DNA of 64,000 bases from Kribbella catacumbae DSM 19601 (GCF_000372465.1 NZ_AQUZ01000027.1:59331-123330); one strand, 5' to 3'; shown: positions 52,768-62,125, counted from the stretch's first letter. Numbers and translations are program-made. Notes: generated by a model from the letters alone, not told the origin.

Positions 52768-53841
52768 ATGAATACTTCACCTGGCGCAGCTGTCCGGATC
52801 GGTGCTCTTGTTCCGTTGAGCCGGCCTGGCTGGGTCGAGGCGGGGCAGCATTTGCTCGCTGGGCTTGAGTTGGGTGTTCGCGACGTCAATGACGACGGCG
52901 GGATTGGTGGAAGGCCGCTCGAGTTGGTGATCCGAGATACCGCAGCTGATCCGGAGCGGGCTGCGGCGGCTGTGGATGAGTTGGCCCGGCTGGGTGTGGT
53001 CGCCTTGGCTGGCGAGTATCACAGCGTCGTCGCTCGTGCGGTTGCCGCCCGGGCCGACGCGCTTGGCCTGCCGTACCTCTGCTCGTCAGCCGTTCTCGAT
53101 GCACTCACCGAACAACCGACTAACTGGGTCGCACGCCTCTCCCCGCCGCAGTCAAGCGGCTGGCAGGTCTACGCGAACTTCCTCCTCAGCGCGGGTCACA
53201 GCCGAATCGCCGTAGCAACCCAGCCGAGCGTCTACTGGGCAGCCGGCACCGCCATCCTCCGGGACTACTTCACCCCACGCGGCGGCAGCGTCATCGAACT
53301 CGACGCACAGGCGCTCACCCCCGCGGCGATCTGCGACGAACTCGCCGGCAACCGCGCGACAGCCCTCCTTCTCCTGGTCGGCCACCCGGACCCGGCGGTG
53401 CCGATCGTCAAGGCCGTCCGCCACGACCAGCGCCTCACCAACCTCCTGATCGGCGCCCCAGCCGGCCAACCAGAGTTCACCGAGTGGATCACGTTGCTGG
53501 GCGCGGCCGGCACGGCGATCCCATTCCTGCGCTACCTCCCCGAACACCTCACCCCACTAGGCACCCAAGTCGAGACGGCCCTCCGCGAACACCTCAACGA
53601 ATCCCCCTCCTTCGTAGCCTTCGAGGGCTACGACACCATCACCGTCCTCACCGCCGTATTACGTACCAACGGCGCCATCACCACCCCCTGGCCAAACGTC
53701 ACAGCCGAAGCCACCCGAGGCCGAATCCACTTCACCCACGCCCCACCCATCAACATCTGGCAATGGCCCCAACCCCCCATCCAAGTAGTAGACCGAGACC
53801 CAGCAGCCCCCACCCACTTCCGAATCCTCCACACCAACTGA
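52768..53841 (+). CDS. Signal-less type I ligand-binding protein (amino-acid SBP-like)
   Basis: A 357-residue protein with the two-lobed fold of Leu/Ile/Val-type ABC solute-binding proteins (GALVPLSRPGWVEAGQHLLAGLELGV.., AFEGYDTITVLTAVL). The N-terminus MNTSPGAAVRIGALV has no signal peptide or lipobox, so it is probably cytoplasmic. No permease genes accompany it. It contains one TTA codon (53659). Placement opposite the kinase suggests it senses a metabolite for that kinase (inference). Confidence 0.65.
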   Translation: MNTSPGAAVRIGALVPLSRPGWVEAGQHLLAGLELGVRDVNDDGGIGGRPLELVIRDTAADPERAAAAVDELARLGVVALAGEYHSVVARAVAARADALGLPYLCSSAVLDALTEQPTNWVARLSPPQSSGWQVYANFLLSAGHSRIAVATQPSVYWAAGTAILRDYFTPRGGSVIELDAQALTPAAICDELAGNRATALLLLVGHPDPAVPIVKAVRHDQRLTNLLIGAPAGQPEFTEWITLLGAAGTAIPFLRYLPEHLTPLGTQVETALREHLNESPSFVAFEGYDTITVLTAVLRTNGAITTPWPNVTAEATRGRIHFTHAPPINIWQWPQPPIQVVDRDPAAPTHFRILHTN

Positions 53842-53930
53842 TGCCCGACTACGACGCACAAGCACCCCGCACCCGGCCCACAGCGAGTGCGGCCCGCCGG
53901 TCACCGGAGCCGTCGTGAGCACGGCGCGCT

Positions 53931-54108
53931 GGAATTCGTGATGTTGGGCGGTAGGCCCGGACCTCCGCCACTCACAAACCTCCCGTTTCCCCGCGGGAGC
54001 ACGCCTGCGCACGCCTGGCCGGGTGCGATCAGCTGAGGTTTGTGAGTGGCGGCGGTCCGGCCCAACGCGACGACCGCACGCTGAACATCACGAACTCCGG
54101 CTGGAGTA
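53931..54108. repeat. Long imperfect inverted repeat
   Basis: An 18-bp perfect arm (CCGCCACTCACAAACCTC at 53965-53982; its complement at 54035-54052) lies inside further matched arms ending GTGATGTT on the left and AACATCAC on the right. The loop is 52 bp and holds a direct GCACGCCT repeat. The 271-bp gap between the binding-protein gene and the WYL gene contains no gene. Confidence 0.75.
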
Positions 54109-54112
54109 CCAG

Positions 54113-55045
54113 TCACCTGACGCACGATTCGATGATCTTGCTCGCGGCGCGGAGCACCATGGTCGACAGCTCCGTCGGTGAGATGACTACGGCGTCCCCG
54201 GCCTGGGCGAGTACGGCGGCGCAGGCTTCGTCGGCGTTCTCGAGATCTGTCTCGACAAGGGACCAACCGTCCGTGTCCGGTACCACGGGTGCAGTCGGCC
54301 GGAACCGCCGTACTGCGTGGTCGCGCACCCGCAAGACGATCGGGTACGACGGCAGTGTGGCTCGAAACCGCTGCTGCGCCTCGGCCCAGTACTGGCTCAG
54401 GTTGAAATCGCTCGGTCTCGTGAACGCCTCGTTGGTCAAAGCTGCTGAGGTCATTCTGCTCAGGCGATAGGTGCGCAGCGCCTCGTCCGGCCGGGACGCG
54501 ACCAGGTACCACGTCCGAGCCTTGGCGATGAGGCCGAGTGGTGCGACCGTGAATGGTTGCGCCGGATCTTTATAGGTGATGGCGATCCGCCGCTCCTCCC
54601 AGATCGCCTGTCGGCACAACTCCAGCCAGCGCGGAGACTCCGGGTGGTCGCCCCAGCCGGCGTGATCGATCAGGAGCCGCTGGCGGGCGACCTCGGCGTC
54701 GCGCCTGGCGCTCTCAGGCAATGCGGCGATCAGCTTGGTGATGGCTTGGTCGCTTGACGCGTCGACGCCAAGGTCGGCGAGCACGTGCGCGGTCGCGCCG
54801 ACGAAGACAGACATCACCTCGGACGGCGTGAGTCCGGTGAGCCTGGTCCGGTAGCCGGGAAGCAGAGCCCAGCCACCGCCTCGACCGCGCACGGAGTACA
54901 CCGGAACGCCAGCGAGGCTGAGGGCGTCGAGGTCACGCTGGACCGTTCGCGGCGAGACATCCAACTGCTGTGCGAGTTGAACCACGGTTGACTGCCCGCG
55001 AGTCTGCAGGAGCAGCAGGAGCCGGAGAAGCCGTTCGGCACGCAT
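54113..55045 (-). CDS. WYL-domain transcriptional regulator
   Basis: A 310-residue protein with an N-terminal DeoR-type HTH_11 (VVQLAQQLDVSPRTVQRDLDAL), the conserved GGWALLPGYR turn, a helical linker and a C-terminal WYL sensor domain (RTWYLVASRPD, then TYRLSRMTSAA). It is divergent from the ABC exporter genes with a 61-bp gap, so it probably represses the exporter. WYL proteins sense nucleic acids or small ligands; the ligand is not evident here. Confidence 0.88.
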   Translation of the reverse strand: MRAERLLRLLLLLQTRGQSTVVQLAQQLDVSPRTVQRDLDALSLAGVPVYSVRGRGGGWALLPGYRTRLTGLTPSEVMSVFVGATAHVLADLGVDASSDQAITKLIAALPESARRDAEVARQRLLIDHAGWGDHPESPRWLELCRQAIWEERRIAITYKDPAQPFTVAPLGLIAKARTWYLVASRPDEALRTYRLSRMTSAALTNEAFTRPSDFNLSQYWAEAQQRFRATLPSYPIVLRVRDHAVRRFRPTAPVVPDTDGWSLVETDLENADEACAAVLAQAGDAVVISPTELSTMVLRAASKIIESCVR

Positions 55046-55106
55046 GGTCCGACTATGCCAGGAAAATAAGCCAACAGGTGGCGTCTTTTCTTTCTACGGT
55101 CGCCCC

Positions 55107-56102
55107 ATGAGCGTTGTCGAACAAGCAGCTGTTGTCGTGGAAGACCTGTGCATGACCTACCGGGCACCGATCCGGGGCGCCGGGTGGAGGGAGACGCTGA
55201 GCTCGGTCTTCAATCGGCGCTATCGGGAGGTGCCCGCCGTACAGAACGTCTCTTTCGCGCTCGCTCCTGGTGAGGTCGTCGGCTTCATCGGTCCCAACGG
55301 CGCCGGCAAGACGACGACGATGAAGATCCTGTCCGGCCTGCTGCACGCCACCTCCGGCCAGGTTCAGGTGCTTGGCTACTCGCCGTGGCAGCGCCGGTCG
55401 GCCTTCCTGCGCCGGATCGCCTTCATTCGCGGCAGCCAGCCTGTCGGTGGGTCGCAGGAGCTCACCGTGCTCGACACGCTGCAGTACCAGCGCTTGCTGT
55501 ACGAGGTACCGCTGGCCGAGTACCGGCGGAACCTCGATGAACTCACCGAGCTGCTCGAGCTCGAAGATCTGCTGCAGCGGCAGCTCAGGGCACTGAGCCT
55601 GGGCGAGAAGATGCGGGCCGGCCTCGCCCTTTCACTGCTGTACCGGCCGCAGGTGATGTTCCTCGACGAGCCGACGCTCGGCCTCGACGTCACGGGCGCG
55701 ACCACGATGCGTCGCTTCGTTGCCGAGTACGCCGAACAGACGGGCGCGACGGTGCTCCTGACCAGCCACTACATGGCGGATGTCGCCTCGCTCTGTCCGC
55801 GCCTGGTGCTGATCGACAACGGCAAGGTGCAGTACGACGGGCAACTCGACGAGCTCGCAGCCAAGCTCTCGCCGTACAAGCTCGTCCGGCTGACCGCACC
55901 GAACGCCGACGAGGCACGTCTTCGAGAGGCAGGCGAACTCATCGAAGCTTCGAACGGAACCTGGGTTCTTCGAGTCCCCCGCGAGGATGTCGCCCGGACC
56001 ACAGCCCGGCTGCTCACCGAGCTGGATGTCGCCGATCTCGCCGTCGAAGAGGCTCCACTCGACGTGGTCATCGACAAGGCGTACCGGGAAGGCGTCGGAT
56101 GA
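55107..56102 (+). CDS. ABC exporter ATPase
   Basis: A 331-residue ABC ATPase. Walker A GPNGAGKTTT, signature region LSLGEKMRAGLALSLLYRP and Walker B VMFLDEPTLGLD. The extended N-terminus (YRAPIRGAGWRE) and the tail after the ATPase core are typical of the NatA/viologen-exporter type with ABC-2 permeases. No RBS precedes ATG 55107, while TACGGT (55095-55100) ends six bases upstream, so translation may be leaderless. The next two genes encode its permeases, joined by ATGA overlaps. Confidence 0.88.
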   Translation: MSVVEQAAVVVEDLCMTYRAPIRGAGWRETLSSVFNRRYREVPAVQNVSFALAPGEVVGFIGPNGAGKTTTMKILSGLLHATSGQVQVLGYSPWQRRSAFLRRIAFIRGSQPVGGSQELTVLDTLQYQRLLYEVPLAEYRRNLDELTELLELEDLLQRQLRALSLGEKMRAGLALSLLYRPQVMFLDEPTLGLDVTGATTMRRFVAEYAEQTGATVLLTSHYMADVASLCPRLVLIDNGKVQYDGQLDELAAKLSPYKLVRLTAPNADEARLREAGELIEASNGTWVLRVPREDVARTTARLLTELDVADLAVEEAPLDVVIDKAYREGVG

Positions 56103-56902
56103 CCGCCCCTGCGGCGGCGTACGGCCGTCCCGCTCGGGTGCTGCTTTTGATCGCGCTGCGGATCCGCCTGGAAGTGCTCGAGTGGTCCGGCACCTGGTGG
56201 TTTCTCTTCACCCTCGTCATCCAAGCGGTCCTGGGGCCGCTCATCGGCATGTTCGTCTGGTCCGCGGTGTATCCCGCGGATTCCTCCATCGCGACGTACT
56301 ACGTTGCGCTGCTGCTGGTCACGGTGATGACAGAGTCGTTCGAGCAGTTCACCTTCTCCGAAAAGATCTACGACGGGACGATCAGCCACGACCTGCTGAG
56401 GCCGCAGCCCGTCGTCATCACCACGATCGGCACCAACATCGCCATCCGGATCTGGCTGACGGTGATGGGAATTCCGATCGCTGTGCTGGCCGCGTTCGCC
56501 TTCGGAGTCTCCCTGACCTGGGCCGCCGCCCTGTCAGCTCTCCCGGTCTTCGTACTCGGTGCCACCCTCAGCTTCTGCTGGATCTACACGCTGTCCCTCA
56601 CCGCGTTCTGGACCGAACGGGTGCATTCGATCGTGGGATTCGGATGGACCCTGAACTCACTACTGGGCGGCACCATCGCACCTCTGGCATTCCTCCCAGG
56701 GCCTTTGCAGGACATCGCACGGGTCCTGCCGTTCTACGGCATGCTTGGCCTGCCGGCGGACGTCGCCGCCGGCCGCGTTCACGGCCTGCCCCCGGTCCTC
56801 ACCGGACTCGCCTACCAAGCCGCGTGGATCGCGGTACTGGTCACCTCTGCCGTCCTGCTGTGGCGGGCCGGCATCCGTCGATACACGGTGGTGGGCGCAT
56901 GA
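56099..56902 (+). CDS. ABC-2 type exporter permease, first subunit
   Basis: A 267-residue inner-membrane protein with about six TM helices. It is the kind found in DUF990-type ABC-2 exporters, which always come in pairs behind one ATPase. Segments such as SFEQFTFSEKIYDGTISHDLLRP form the cytoplasmic coupling region. It overlaps the ATPase gene by four bases. The cargo is unknown. Confidence 0.8.
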   Translation: MTAPAAAYGRPARVLLLIALRIRLEVLEWSGTWWFLFTLVIQAVLGPLIGMFVWSAVYPADSSIATYYVALLLVTVMTESFEQFTFSEKIYDGTISHDLLRPQPVVITTIGTNIAIRIWLTVMGIPIAVLAAFAFGVSLTWAAALSALPVFVLGATLSFCWIYTLSLTAFWTERVHSIVGFGWTLNSLLGGTIAPLAFLPGPLQDIARVLPFYGMLGLPADVAAGRVHGLPPVLTGLAYQAAWIAVLVTSAVLLWRAGIRRYTVVGA

Positions 56903-57684
56903 GACTCCTCAGACTCTTCGGCGCAGGGTTCAGCAGATCCGCGCAAGCCGGCCTCGCTTTCCGGATCAATCTGCTCTTCGACATCGTCCTGTCGATCATC
57001 GGCCTCTTCGCGACCCTCGCCACCGTCTTCATCGTGTATGCCCGGACCGACTCGCTGGCCGGCTGGACCGAAACAGAAACCTACGTGTTGATCGGCACGT
57101 TCCAACTGCTCAGCAGCCTGAAGAACACCTTCATCGACCCCAACCTGTCCTGGTTCCCGGAGAACGGCATCCGCCAAGGCAAGCTCGACACCTTCCTGCT
57201 CCAGCCCGCGCCAACCCTCTACCTCGCCAGTCTGGCAAGGTCAAACCCCTTGGCTCTCGTCCAGTTCGCTCTCGGGGTCGCCGTCATCGCAGTCGGCATC
57301 AGCCACCACGGACAACTACCAACACCCGGCGCCTTCCTGGCCTGGACCATGACGCTCGTAGCCGCGCTCACCGTCACCTGGGCCATGGGAGTACTACTAG
57401 CATGCCTCGCCTTCTGGGCACCGCGCCTGCAACTCGACGTCTTCTACGGTTCGGCATGGGAGCTCGCCCGCTACCCCACCGACATCTACCGCCGCCCCCT
57501 TCGCCTCGTACTCACCTACCTCTTCCCGCTAACCCTCATCGCCACCATCCCAACCAACACCCTCCTCAACGGACCACGCCTACTGGTCCTTGCACCAACC
57601 GTCGCCGGAGCCGCATTCACCTGTCTCCTCGCGATCACCTGCTGGCGCCTAGGCCTACGCCGCTACACCGGAGCAACTTCCTGA
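56899..57684 (+). CDS. ABC-2 type exporter permease, second subunit
   Basis: A 261-residue membrane protein, paired with the upstream permease. Start ATG 56899 (MRLLRLFGAGF) overlaps the previous stop; the frame runs far upstream but inside the earlier genes. The coupling segment NGIRQGKLDTFLLQPAP matches the DISHDLLRPQP segment of the first subunit, confirming the pair as related halves of one exporter. Confidence 0.82.
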   Translation: MRLLRLFGAGFSRSAQAGLAFRINLLFDIVLSIIGLFATLATVFIVYARTDSLAGWTETETYVLIGTFQLLSSLKNTFIDPNLSWFPENGIRQGKLDTFLLQPAPTLYLASLARSNPLALVQFALGVAVIAVGISHHGQLPTPGAFLAWTMTLVAALTVTWAMGVLLACLAFWAPRLQLDVFYGSAWELARYPTDIYRRPLRLVLTYLFPLTLIATIPTNTLLNGPRLLVLAPTVAGAAFTCLLAITCWRLGLRRYTGATS

Positions 57685-57817
57685 AAACCCCTCGGCGTAC
57701 AGGCAGGATCCTTGAAGAAATCCCTCCGGGGGTGTCGGATCGGTGCAGCGGTGTTCGTAGCAGGGGTGAGAGGCTGCCCCCGAGAGGCGTCCCAAGAGGC
57801 ACAGGAGATGAGCCGAG

Positions 57818-58141
57818 ATGCGGTATCTGGTTTCCGTGATCGATGACAAGAGCAATCCCGGCAGCACGGACAGGCAGCCTGCCATCAGCGTGTTCAACGA
57901 ACGGCTGATCGCCGAGGGCTACTGGGTTTTCGCGGGCGGGCTCGCAGACACCGACGCGGCCACGGTCATCGACAACCGGGGCGAGCAGGCGATCCTCACC
58001 GACGGCCCCTTCATCGAGTCCAAGGAGTACCTCGCCGGCGTCTGGGTGTGGGAGGCCCCCGACCTGGATATGGCGCTCAAGCTCGCCACCGAGGCGTCGA
58101 AGGTCTGCGATCGCAAGATCGAGGTGCGGCCGTTCCAGTGA
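57818..58141 (+). CDS. DGPF (YCII-related) protein
   Basis: A 107-residue DGPF-domain protein (TDGPFIESKEYLAGVWVWE). Such proteins form a dimeric alpha/beta barrel and are encoded next to ECF42 sigma factors. The catalytic role is not established. The RBS GGAG lies nine bases before ATG 57818. Its stop overlaps the GTG of the sigma gene by four bases, so both are translated together. Confidence 0.88.
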   Translation: MRYLVSVIDDKSNPGSTDRQPAISVFNERLIAEGYWVFAGGLADTDAATVIDNRGEQAILTDGPFIESKEYLAGVWVWEAPDLDMALKLATEASKVCDRKIEVRPFQ

Positions 58142-59364
58142 GCGACGCCGAAGAGGCGATCACCCGGGCCCACCACGAGGAGTGGGCCCGGGTGGTCGCC
58201 ACGCTGACCAGGCGGTTCGGTGACCTCGACATCGCCGAGGAGGCGGCCGGCGAGGCGTTCGCGATCGCCGTCGAGCGGTGGCCGGCGGACGGCGTACCGC
58301 CCAACCCCGGCGGCTGGCTGACCACCACCGCCAACCGCAAAGCCATCGACCGGCTCCGGCGAGAGACAAAGCGCGACGACAGGCACAAGGAGGCCCAGAT
58401 GTTGTACGACGACAATCCGCCCGAGCCTCTTGGTGCCATCGACGACGACCGGCTCCGGCTGATCTTCACCTGCTGTCACCCTGCGCTCGCGATGGAGACC
58501 CGCGTAGCGCTGACGCTGCGCATGGTCGGCGGCCTGACCGTGCCCGAGATCGCCCGCGCCTTCCTGGTGCAGGAGACCGCCATGAGTCAGCGGATCACCC
58601 GCGCGAAGGCCAAGATCAAGGCGGCTCGCATCCCCTACCGGGTGCCGTCCGCGGAGGATCTCCCGGGACGCGTCTCCGGCGTGCTCGCCGTCCTCTTCCT
58701 TGTCTTCAATGAGGGCTACCTGGCGACCGGCCCCGACACCGATCCCGTACGCCATGAGCTGACCGCCGAGGCGATCCGGCTCACTCGCCTGATCCGTGCC
58801 CTCGTACCGGGGAACGGTGAAGTGGCCGGGCTGCTGGCGCTGATGCTTCTCACCGAGGCCCGCCGCCCCGCCCGGGTGTCCGCGACCGGCGAACTGGTCA
58901 CCCTCGGCGAGCAGGATCGTGGCGCCTGGGACGCGGCCATGATCGCCGAAGGGCATCGGCTGGTACGCGAGCGCCTGGCCGCCGGGGTGGCTCCGGGGCG
59001 CTACCAGATCCTCGCAGCGATCAACGCCGTGCACACCTTCGCCCACGACGTACGCGACACCGACTGGTCGCAGATCGTTGCCCTGTACAACCAACTCGTC
59101 CGCCTGGACTCGTCGGCGATCGTGGCCCTCAACCGGGCCATCGCGGTCGCCGAGCTCGACGGCGCGGAGGTGGCGCTGGCGGCCGTCGACCGTCTCGAGG
59201 ACAGGTTGGCCGGCTACCACGCGTACCACGCGACGCGCGCCGACTTGCTGCGCCGGCTGGGTCGCAGCCAGGACTCGCGTACGGCGTACGACAAAGCCAT
59301 CGAACTAGCGGGCAACACCGCCGAGACCGCCCACCTCACCCGCCGCCGCGACCAACTGGCGTAG
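58138..59364 (+). CDS. ECF42-type sigma factor with long C-terminal extension
   Basis: A 408-residue sigma factor. Region 2 ~15-85 (DIAEEAAGEAFAIAVERW), region 4 ~125-180 (LTVPEIARAFLVQETAMSQRITRAKAK) and a ~220-residue TPR-like C-terminus (FNEGYLATG and DWSQIVALYNQL) typical of ECF42. In this group the C-terminal extension regulates activity in place of an anti-sigma factor. It is coupled to the DGPF gene by GTGA overlap. Targets are usually the DGPF operon itself. Confidence 0.9.
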   Translation: MSDAEEAITRAHHEEWARVVATLTRRFGDLDIAEEAAGEAFAIAVERWPADGVPPNPGGWLTTTANRKAIDRLRRETKRDDRHKEAQMLYDDNPPEPLGAIDDDRLRLIFTCCHPALAMETRVALTLRMVGGLTVPEIARAFLVQETAMSQRITRAKAKIKAARIPYRVPSAEDLPGRVSGVLAVLFLVFNEGYLATGPDTDPVRHELTAEAIRLTRLIRALVPGNGEVAGLLALMLLTEARRPARVSATGELVTLGEQDRGAWDAAMIAEGHRLVRERLAAGVAPGRYQILAAINAVHTFAHDVRDTDWSQIVALYNQLVRLDSSAIVALNRAIAVAELDGAEVALAAVDRLEDRLAGYHAYHATRADLLRRLGRSQDSRTAYDKAIELAGNTAETAHLTRRRDQLA

Positions 59365-59367
59365 TAC

Positions 59368-59398
59368 CTGACGCACAGTACGTCGAACGGAATAGTCT
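59368..59398 (+). promoter_or_regulatory. Promoter of the PadR gene
   Basis: CTGACG (59368-59373) and TAGTCT (59393-59398) are separated by 19 bp. The start falls on or just before ATG 59405, with no Shine-Dalgarno between. A leaderless mRNA is likely. Confidence 0.5.
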
Positions 59399-59404
59399 GT
59401 TGGC

Positions 59405-59734
59405 ATGACCGATCGAGGGATGCAGGAGTTGGCGCTGCTGTTGCTGACCGCGCTCGCGAACGGGTCTCGGCACGGCTATGCGATTGCCCAGGAGGTCAAG
59501 GCCATCACGGATGGCCGGGTGGCGCCGCGCACCGGGGCGCTGTACGGGGCGTTGGACAGGCTGCTGGCGGAGGGCCTGATCCAGGTGGAGCGTGAGGAGG
59601 TGGTGGGCGGCAGGGCACGCCGGATCTTCGCGCTCACCCCCACCGGGCGAGAGCGCCTGGAGGCGGAGGCGGAGAGGCTGGCCGCCACTGCCCGCGAGGT
59701 ACGACGGCGCCTGGGCACAGCGCCGGCGACATGA
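59405..59734 (+). CDS. PadR-family regulator
   Basis: A 109-residue winged-helix protein (ELALLLLTALANGSRHGYAIAQEV, then TGALYGALDRLLAEGLIQVE, and the beta-wing RARRIFALTPTGRE). The C-terminal helix would form the dimer interface. Short PadR proteins usually repress an adjacent membrane-protein or permease gene; here the next gene overlaps its stop by four bases. Confidence 0.88.
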   Translation: MTDRGMQELALLLLTALANGSRHGYAIAQEVKAITDGRVAPRTGALYGALDRLLAEGLIQVEREEVVGGRARRIFALTPTGRERLEAEAERLAATAREVRRRLGTAPAT

Positions 59735-60519
59735 GCCCAGCCCTTCTCCGGCTGTACCCGGCCGCCTATCGAGCCGCCTACGGACGCGAGATCCTCGACG
59801 TCCATCGTGAAATGACCATCGGCCTGCCGCGCGCGGCCCGGCTGCGCGCGGACGCCGACCTGGTCGCACACGCTCTGCGGGTTCGCCTGGGGCTCGACTC
59901 GGCGTCACCCGGCGGGCGCTTCTTCGCGCTCGCGGCACCGTTCGCCCTCGGGGTCGCGGCGGCGTACAGCGGGATTCACTTGATGAAGTGGTACGCCGGA
60001 GTCGCGATCTCGCCAGGGTCGACGTGGAGCCATCTTGCAACCACGGATGGTCGGCAAGGGCTGAATGTGCTGTTTCTGGTGCTGGCCTGCGCCGGTGCGA
60101 TCGTCGCTCTGCTCGGGCGATGGACGCCGGGTGTTGTCCTGGTCGTGTCCGGATTGCTGGCTTTCGCCGCACAGTGGACCGTCGCGCCAGCCCTCTATGG
60201 CGACGGGCCGTTCGAGCCGATCGCGGCGGCACTGACCGCCGCCGTCGTACTCGCCTGTCCCCCGGACCGACGTGGTGACAGGCGGCTGTCGGCGGCGGCC
60301 GGAGCAATGGCGGCCGTTGCGTGGTTCCCCGTCGCCCTTGTCCAGACGCGCGGGTTCGTCGTGAGTACGGAGTACGGCGTCTGGCCGCTGCTGACTGTCG
60401 CCTTCACCGGCGCCGTCCTGGTCCTGCACACCCGACTGTCGGACCTGCGCGGGATAGGCGCGATCGCTGCGGCCTCCCCGCTCGTCCTCGCCCACGCCTA
60501 CACGTACGGTTGGCTATAG
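59731..60519 (+). CDS. Membrane protein paired with PadR
   Basis: A 262-residue integral membrane protein. The first ~55 residues form the short helical segment seen before membrane domains in PadR-linked proteins (LYPAAYRAAYGREILDVHREM). Then come about six TM helices. I recognise no transporter or enzyme motif. Genes of this kind sit downstream of PadR and probably belong to the stress or envelope response. Confidence 0.6.
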   Translation: MSPALLRLYPAAYRAAYGREILDVHREMTIGLPRAARLRADADLVAHALRVRLGLDSASPGGRFFALAAPFALGVAAAYSGIHLMKWYAGVAISPGSTWSHLATTDGRQGLNVLFLVLACAGAIVALLGRWTPGVVLVVSGLLAFAAQWTVAPALYGDGPFEPIAAALTAAVVLACPPDRRGDRRLSAAAGAMAAVAWFPVALVQTRGFVVSTEYGVWPLLTVAFTGAVLVLHTRLSDLRGIGAIAAASPLVLAHAYTYGWL

Positions 60520-60577
60520 TCCGCTCAAGTGAGTATTCTCTGCAGCGTACTATCCACCTGCCGAGAAGGTCGCCGAC

Positions 60578-61423
60578 ATGCCGTTCACCCTGGCTCACCC
60601 CGCCGCGGTGCTGCCGCTCATGCGCCGGCCCTTCGTCCCGGCAGCTCTGGTCGCAGGCTCGATGACACCTGACGTCCCGTACTTCCTGACCGCGGCCGGC
60701 CTCACCTCGACCAGCGCCGGGGACTGGTACGGGCCGCTCCTCAACGCGACCCACACCCACTCACTCAGCGGCCTTCCGATTGCCCTCCTGTACGCCGTCG
60801 GCCTGGTGACCAGCTACTGGATGGTCCGGGCACCCCTCACGGCGCTACTCCCGCCCGGCCTGGGCCTCCCGGAACCCGAGCGCCCAACGAGCCTGCCCCG
60901 GTACGCCGTATGGCTGCTGCTGTCAGCCCTCATCGGTGTCGCCACCCACGTTCTCTGGGACGCCTTCACTGACACCGACCTCTTGCCCATGCCGCGACTG
61001 CTGCAGTACGCGAGCACGGCTTTCGGTCTGGCCGCCGTCAGCTGGTTCCTCTGGAAGCGTCGCGCTCAACTCCGCAGTCACCAAGCAACCCTCGGCGCCT
61101 TCACCCGGCGGCTGGTGATAGCCCTGCTGATCGCGGCTCCAGTGCTGGGCGGCGTCGCTCTCGCCCCGAGTGACTACGACAACTACAGCACCGTGACGGA
61201 GGTGGACTACAGCCACCCGATCACCGTTGACGAAGGCAACGGTGTGACCAGCACGAGCTACCCCACCACGACGAAACCAGCTCCTTGGAGCACTGTCGCC
61301 GAGGGCGTCCTAACCGGAGCGGCAAAGCGAGCAGGCGCCTCGCTCGCAATCGCCCTACTCCTGTACGCCGCCGCCTGGCAACTCACCACTGCCTCACAAC
61401 GCGCACGTCGCCCTGTCCGCTAA
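60578..61423 (+). CDS. DUF4184-family membrane protein
   Basis: A 281-residue membrane protein beginning MPFTLAHPAAVLPL, the mark of DUF4184. It has the conserved His and Asp of THVLWDAFTD, MTPDVPYFL and several TM helices. GAGAAGG precedes ATG 60578. The family may be a membrane metal-dependent hydrolase (inference from conserved His/Asp only). Confidence 0.75.
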   Translation: MPFTLAHPAAVLPLMRRPFVPAALVAGSMTPDVPYFLTAAGLTSTSAGDWYGPLLNATHTHSLSGLPIALLYAVGLVTSYWMVRAPLTALLPPGLGLPEPERPTSLPRYAVWLLLSALIGVATHVLWDAFTDTDLLPMPRLLQYASTAFGLAAVSWFLWKRRAQLRSHQATLGAFTRRLVIALLIAAPVLGGVALAPSDYDNYSTVTEVDYSHPITVDEGNGVTSTSYPTTTKPAPWSTVAEGVLTGAAKRAGASLAIALLLYAAAWQLTTASQRARRPVR

Positions 61424-61503
61424 CCCCGACCCATCCCACCCTGCCCCCGACGGCCAACGCGCTCCAGCGACCAATCGGTGTGCTCCACCCCGCCCCGCGG
61501 GCA

Positions 61504-61529
61504 TCGCCCCCTGGTAGAGCAAGGGGCGA
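61504..61529. terminator. Possible hairpin in a gene-free stretch
   Basis: TCGCCCC (61504-61510) and GGGGCGA (61523-61529) form a 7-bp stem with a 12-nt loop. It lies in the 290-bp gap between the DUF4184 and VOC genes. A second GGGGCGA lies at 61542. I see no gene in this gap. Confidence 0.4.
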
Positions 61530-61713
61530 ACCCCACACCGAGGGGCGAAGCCTCCTGAGTACGGGTAACCCCCACTCAGGCCAGGCACCGAAGACCCGGG
61601 CGCGCAGAAGTCGGCGGCTGCGGACCGCCACCACTACACAACCCGAGCCCAACGCCTCGACACGCCGAGGGCAAGCGTTTGCAGGTGAGGTTTGATAGTG
61701 CTGGCCGCCCGCC

Positions 61714-62124
61714 CTAAGCCCGCCAGGGCATGTGCTGCAGCGTCCAGGTATTGCCGTCCGGGTCGGCGAACCACGCGTAGAACACACCACCCGTGTCCTC
61801 CACCGGCGCGACGTCGACCCCACGCCCGATCAGCTCCGCGCGAGCAGCCTCGATATCGGCGACGACGAGGTGGAGTCCGCGCAAGGAACCGGCCGGCATG
61901 TCCACGTTCGGCAGTCCCTTGCTCAACGTGATCGAGCAGTACGACCCCGGCGGCGTCAACTGAACAACCCGAACCCCCTCAGCCGGCGCGACGTCGACAT
62001 CAAGGCTGAACCCAGCCTGCTCGATGTAGAACGCCTTCGCCCGGTCGATGTCACTGACCGGCACCAGAACAAGTTCCAACAGGAACGTCCCAGGACGAAC
62101 CGCTGCCGTCGGATTAGCTGTCAT
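61714..62124 (-). CDS. VOC/glyoxalase-family protein
   Basis: A 136-residue single-domain VOC protein (LELVLVPVSDIDRAKAFYIEQAG at the start, FADPDGNTWTLQHMPW at the end). The paired beta-alpha-beta units normally bind metal or drugs. Metal ligands are not complete: a His is present in LHLVV and a C-terminal Gln in TLQHM. The function is therefore open: glyoxalase-like or resistance protein. A 13-bp palindrome covers its RBS. Confidence 0.78.
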   Translation of the reverse strand: MTANPTAAVRPGTFLLELVLVPVSDIDRAKAFYIEQAGFSLDVDVAPAEGVRVVQLTPPGSYCSITLSKGLPNVDMPAGSLRGLHLVVADIEAARAELIGRGVDVAPVEDTGGVFYAWFADPDGNTWTLQHMPWRA

Positions 62125-62125
62125 C

